9,359 bases of DNA from Rickettsia typhi (GTDB lineage Bacteria; Pseudomonadota; Alphaproteobacteria; Rickettsiales; Rickettsiaceae): positions 1-9,359 of the forward strand of contig CAMCXV010000040.1 of the NCBI GenBank assembly GCA_945883665.1, read 5' to 3'. Within the stretch, counting starts at the first letter, position 1; each line of letters starts with the position of its first letter. The translations under genes were made by a program, and so were the position numbers. The notes beneath the pieces were generated by a model. It saw only the letters and a program-made list of their open reading frames with translations, was not told where the DNA came from and searched no databases. This document shows positions 7,936 through 9,359 of the stretch, one piece after another.

Positions 7936-7988
7936 TCTAAAGAATTAGTTATTCCAAGTATTCGATTAATTATATTAAAGATTGATTT
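7929..7988. repeat. Separated 10-bp inverted repeat in the divergent promoter region
   Basis: AAATCAATCT at 7929-7938 is the exact reverse complement of AGATTGATTT at 7979-7988, with 40 bp between the arms. Each arm contains a TTGATT hexamer pointing outward; the left one is the -35 of the peroxiredoxin promoter. It could be a paired binding site for a regulator of the divergent genes, or a chance match in AT-rich DNA. No function is assigned. Confidence 0.35.
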
Positions 7989-8011
7989 TAAGCATTAGTG
8001 CAAGGAGCTTA

Positions 8012-8071
8012 ATGATATATAACAAATTATTACAAACAAAAAATATAAGCTTATGTTTAAAAATTATATAA
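8012..8071 (+). CDS. Possible 19-codon leader ORF overlapping the portal start
   Basis: AAGGAG (8002-8007) stands 4 bases before an ATG at 8012 that opens a 19-residue frame (MIYNKLLQTKNISLCLKII) ending with TAA at 8069-8071. It overlaps the first 19 bases of the portal gene in another frame. The ribosome site is among the best in the window, whereas the portal ATG at 8053 has none, so ribosomes finishing here could re-initiate at the portal start. The peptide matches nothing I know, and the site may be chance. Confidence 0.3.
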   Translation: MIYNKLLQTKNISLCLKII

Positions 8072-9219
8072 AAAAGTTACGTAATTCTGGGCAAAAAAAA
8101 ACATCATCTATTCTGGATATTCCAGATTCTATTTTTTCTTCTGAAACTAAAATTGGTTCTGAGCAGTATTTTGATAATGTAATAGTTCACCGATGTGTGA
8201 GTTTAATAGCTTCTTCTGCTAGTCATGTTCCGTGGTTGGTATATAAAAATCATGGTAGCAAGATGGTTTTGTCTTCTAATCATTTCGCTGCAAAATTGCT
8301 AAAAAAACCTAATCCTGAAATTTCAGGTGCAGATTTTTTTACCGAATTGATTTCTAATTTGCTACTTCACGGTAATAGCTACATTTTTTTGGCAGGTTTT
8401 GAACCTTCTTCTGCTTCCGGCATATATAGTTTACATCCAAAGGCCGTTGAAGTTATAATCAAAGAAGATAGAGCTATTGCTTATAGACATAGAAACTCTA
8501 TTTCTGAAAAAACATATCCAATTGATAATTTTAGTAGAATGAGTCGTGTTTTGCATTTTAAGAATTATCACCCATCTAATAATTTTTATGGATTATCTTC
8601 ACTTGCGGCAGCGGCAAAATCTATAAATTTATATTCGCAAACTTTGGCTTGGAACAAGGCTCTTTTAAAAAATTCTGTTAAACCAAGCGGTGCTTTAGTT
8701 TTTCAAGATGGTAATGGTTATTTAAATGACGAGCAATTTGAAAGGCTGCAACAGCAATTTTATGATAATTTTAGTGGATCTTCTAATTCAGGCAAGCCTC
8801 TTGTGCTTGAAGGAGGTTTGAAATGGCAAGAAACAAATAATGCTGAAAGATTTGAAAAATTCTTAGAATTAAAAGATTCCAGTGCAAGAGACATAGCTAT
8901 AGCTTTTAACATCCCCCCTCAATTGCTTGGTATAAATGGTGATAATACATATAGCAACATGCAAGAAGCAAGGCTTGCTCTTTGGGAAGAAAATATTGTT
9001 CCGCTATTAGATAAATTATCCGATGGTTTGAGTAATTGGTTTTCATACTGGTTTGAAGAAGATTTAGTAATTGATTTTGATCGTGATGCAATATCGGCCC
9101 TTACAGAGCGAAGAGAAAATCTATGGTCTAAAATATCCAGCGCTTCTTTCATGACATTAAATGAAAAAAGAGCTTTTGTCGGATTAGGATCTTTGGAAGG
9201 TGGTGATAAGATTTTTTAA
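8053..9219 (+). CDS. HK97-family phage portal protein, GTA g3-like
   Basis: Portal proteins form the dodecameric ring at one capsid vertex through which DNA is pumped. This 388-residue protein has the HK97/GTA portal pattern: HRCVSLIASSASHVPW (46-61), KKPNPEISG (84-92), LLLHGNSYIFL (103-113), a strand-rich clip-like part to about 170, YGLSSLAAA (179-187), KPLVLEGGLKW (248-258), and the strongly conserved SARDIAIAFNIPPQLLG (277-293) followed by GDNTYSN-QEARLALWEENIVPLL (296-319). Its length is close to gene transfer agent g3 portals (about 396), and the LG-GDNTY-N-EA wording resembles alphaproteobacterial GTAs. No terminase, protease or capsid gene adjoins it, as expected for the scattered GTA remnants of Rickettsiales. 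Base composition equals that of its neighbours, so it is not a recent arrival. No in-frame ATG lies upstream before a stop at 8020-8022. Its last codons lie in an inverted-repeat arm next to an IS200-type element, so the extreme C-terminus may be altered. Confidence 0.88.
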   Translation: MFKNYIKKLRNSGQKKTSSILDIPDSIFSSETKIGSEQYFDNVIVHRCVSLIASSASHVPWLVYKNHGSKMVLSSNHFAAKLLKKPNPEISGADFFTELISNLLLHGNSYIFLAGFEPSSASGIYSLHPKAVEVIIKEDRAIAYRHRNSISEKTYPIDNFSRMSRVLHFKNYHPSNNFYGLSSLAAAAKSINLYSQTLAWNKALLKNSVKPSGALVFQDGNGYLNDEQFERLQQQFYDNFSGSSNSGKPLVLEGGLKWQETNNAERFEKFLELKDSSARDIAIAFNIPPQLLGINGDNTYSNMQEARLALWEENIVPLLDKLSDGLSNWFSYWFEEDLVIDFDRDAISALTERRENLWSKISSASFMTLNEKRAFVGLGSLEGGDKIF

Positions 9220-9300
9220 CCCGCATAGCGGAAATCTCGGGAGCTTGCTCCCGAGCTGGATAGCGTTATAATAGGCGTTAGCCTATTATAAAAAATCTTA
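9207..9300. repeat. Nested palindrome cluster: three hairpins inside a 12-bp inverted repeat
   Basis: The outer arms TAAGATTTTTTA (9207-9218) and TAAAAAATCTTA (9289-9300) are exact reverse complements. Between them lie three further perfect palindromes: CCGC/GCGG at 9221-9231; CTCGGGAGC/GCTCCCGAG at 9236-9255; and TTATAATAGGC/GCCTATTATAA at 9266-9291 with loop GTTA. The third overlaps the right outer arm, so both cannot form fully at once. ATAGCG occurs twice (9225-9230, 9260-9265). The cluster is far more GC-rich than its surroundings. It sits just before a TnpA start, where IS200/IS605 elements carry the subterminal hairpin that the transposase recognises, so part of it is probably the left end of that element. 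No T tract follows a hairpin on either strand. Confidence 0.8.
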
Positions 9301-9302
9301 CT

Positions 9303-9359
9303 ATGGAATTAAGGCGTAATAGTCATCATGTTTTTCGGATAATGTATCACTTTGTGTGG
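9303..9359 (+). CDS. tnpA: IS200/IS605-family transposase TnpA, N-terminal fragment cut by window end
   Basis: An open frame of 19 codons runs off the right edge, reading MELRRNSHHVFRIMYHFVW. This matches the typical opening of Y1 HUH transposases of the IS200/IS605 family, in which a segment like SH-V--L-YH-VW precedes a lysine/tyrosine/arginine run. The catalytic HUH motif and tyrosine would lie beyond the window. TnpA moves the element as single-stranded DNA by recognising hairpins near the ends, and palindromes of that kind lie directly upstream. The ATG is 11 bases after the third hairpin and has no clear Shine-Dalgarno, in keeping with the very low expression of these transposases. The assignment rests on 19 residues plus the hairpin context. 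Confidence 0.72.
   Translation, partial: MELRRNSHHVFRIMYHFVW

Noticed and set aside
8906..9152. Two overlapping minus-strand open frames (61 and 77 codons) inside the portal gene
   Set aside because: They lie antisense to the most conserved portal segment; composition and lack of ribosome sites mark them as shadows.
9236..9291. Strong hairpins after the portal gene as rho-independent terminators
   Set aside because: Neither hairpin is followed by a T tract on the plus or the minus strand, so transposon-end or other structure is the better reading.
9220..9300. CRISPR-like repeat array
   Set aside because: The palindromes differ from each other in sequence and have no equal-length spacers or repeated unit.

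Overview
The window is about 70% A+T and looks like chromosome of an alphaproteobacterium, most likely a Rickettsiales-type obligate intracellular bacterium. The grounds are the extreme AT codon bias, the lone HK97/GTA-type portal gene, the alphaproteobacterial Pal motif (GHCDERGT), an ELM1/DUF1022 gene followed by an HIT gene, and a dprA-topA pair. I infer the order from family content; no rRNA or other direct phylogenetic marker is present.

Layout, left to right. Positions 1-144 look like the right end of an insertion sequence, probably IS21 family: two 18-bp degenerate direct repeats 34 bp apart, ending in CA. The insertion cut the 3' end off a leftward ABC exporter gene (139-1371) just after Walker A, so it lacks most of its ATPase domain. 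Next comes leftward pal (1512-1955), with a lipobox, a clear Shine-Dalgarno that fixes the start, and a convincing terminator. A 244-bp divergent region separates pal from a rightward pair, ELM1-like gene and HIT-family gene (2215-3644). These converge on a leftward block: peroxiredoxin, dprA and topA (transcribed 7867 to 3657) with 24-bp and 11-bp gaps and one well-formed promoter upstream of the peroxiredoxin. Divergent from it is a rightward HK97-family portal gene resembling gene transfer agent g3 (8053-9219). Right after its stop codon are three stacked palindromes, then the first 19 codons of an IS200/IS605 TnpA transposase running off the window edge (9303-9359).

Functionally the core is housekeeping: Pal tethers the outer membrane to peptidoglycan, TopA relaxes negative supercoils, DprA handles single-stranded DNA for RecA, and the peroxiredoxin detoxifies peroxides. 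The accessory parts are at the two ends: an IS-broken ABC exporter on the left and a lone GTA-like portal abutting an IS200 element on the right. I see no CRISPR array, tRNA or rRNA and no complete novel defence or mobile system. The most unusual structure is the palindrome cluster at 9207-9300, where a perfect 12-bp inverted repeat, one arm inside the portal coding sequence, encloses three smaller hairpins.
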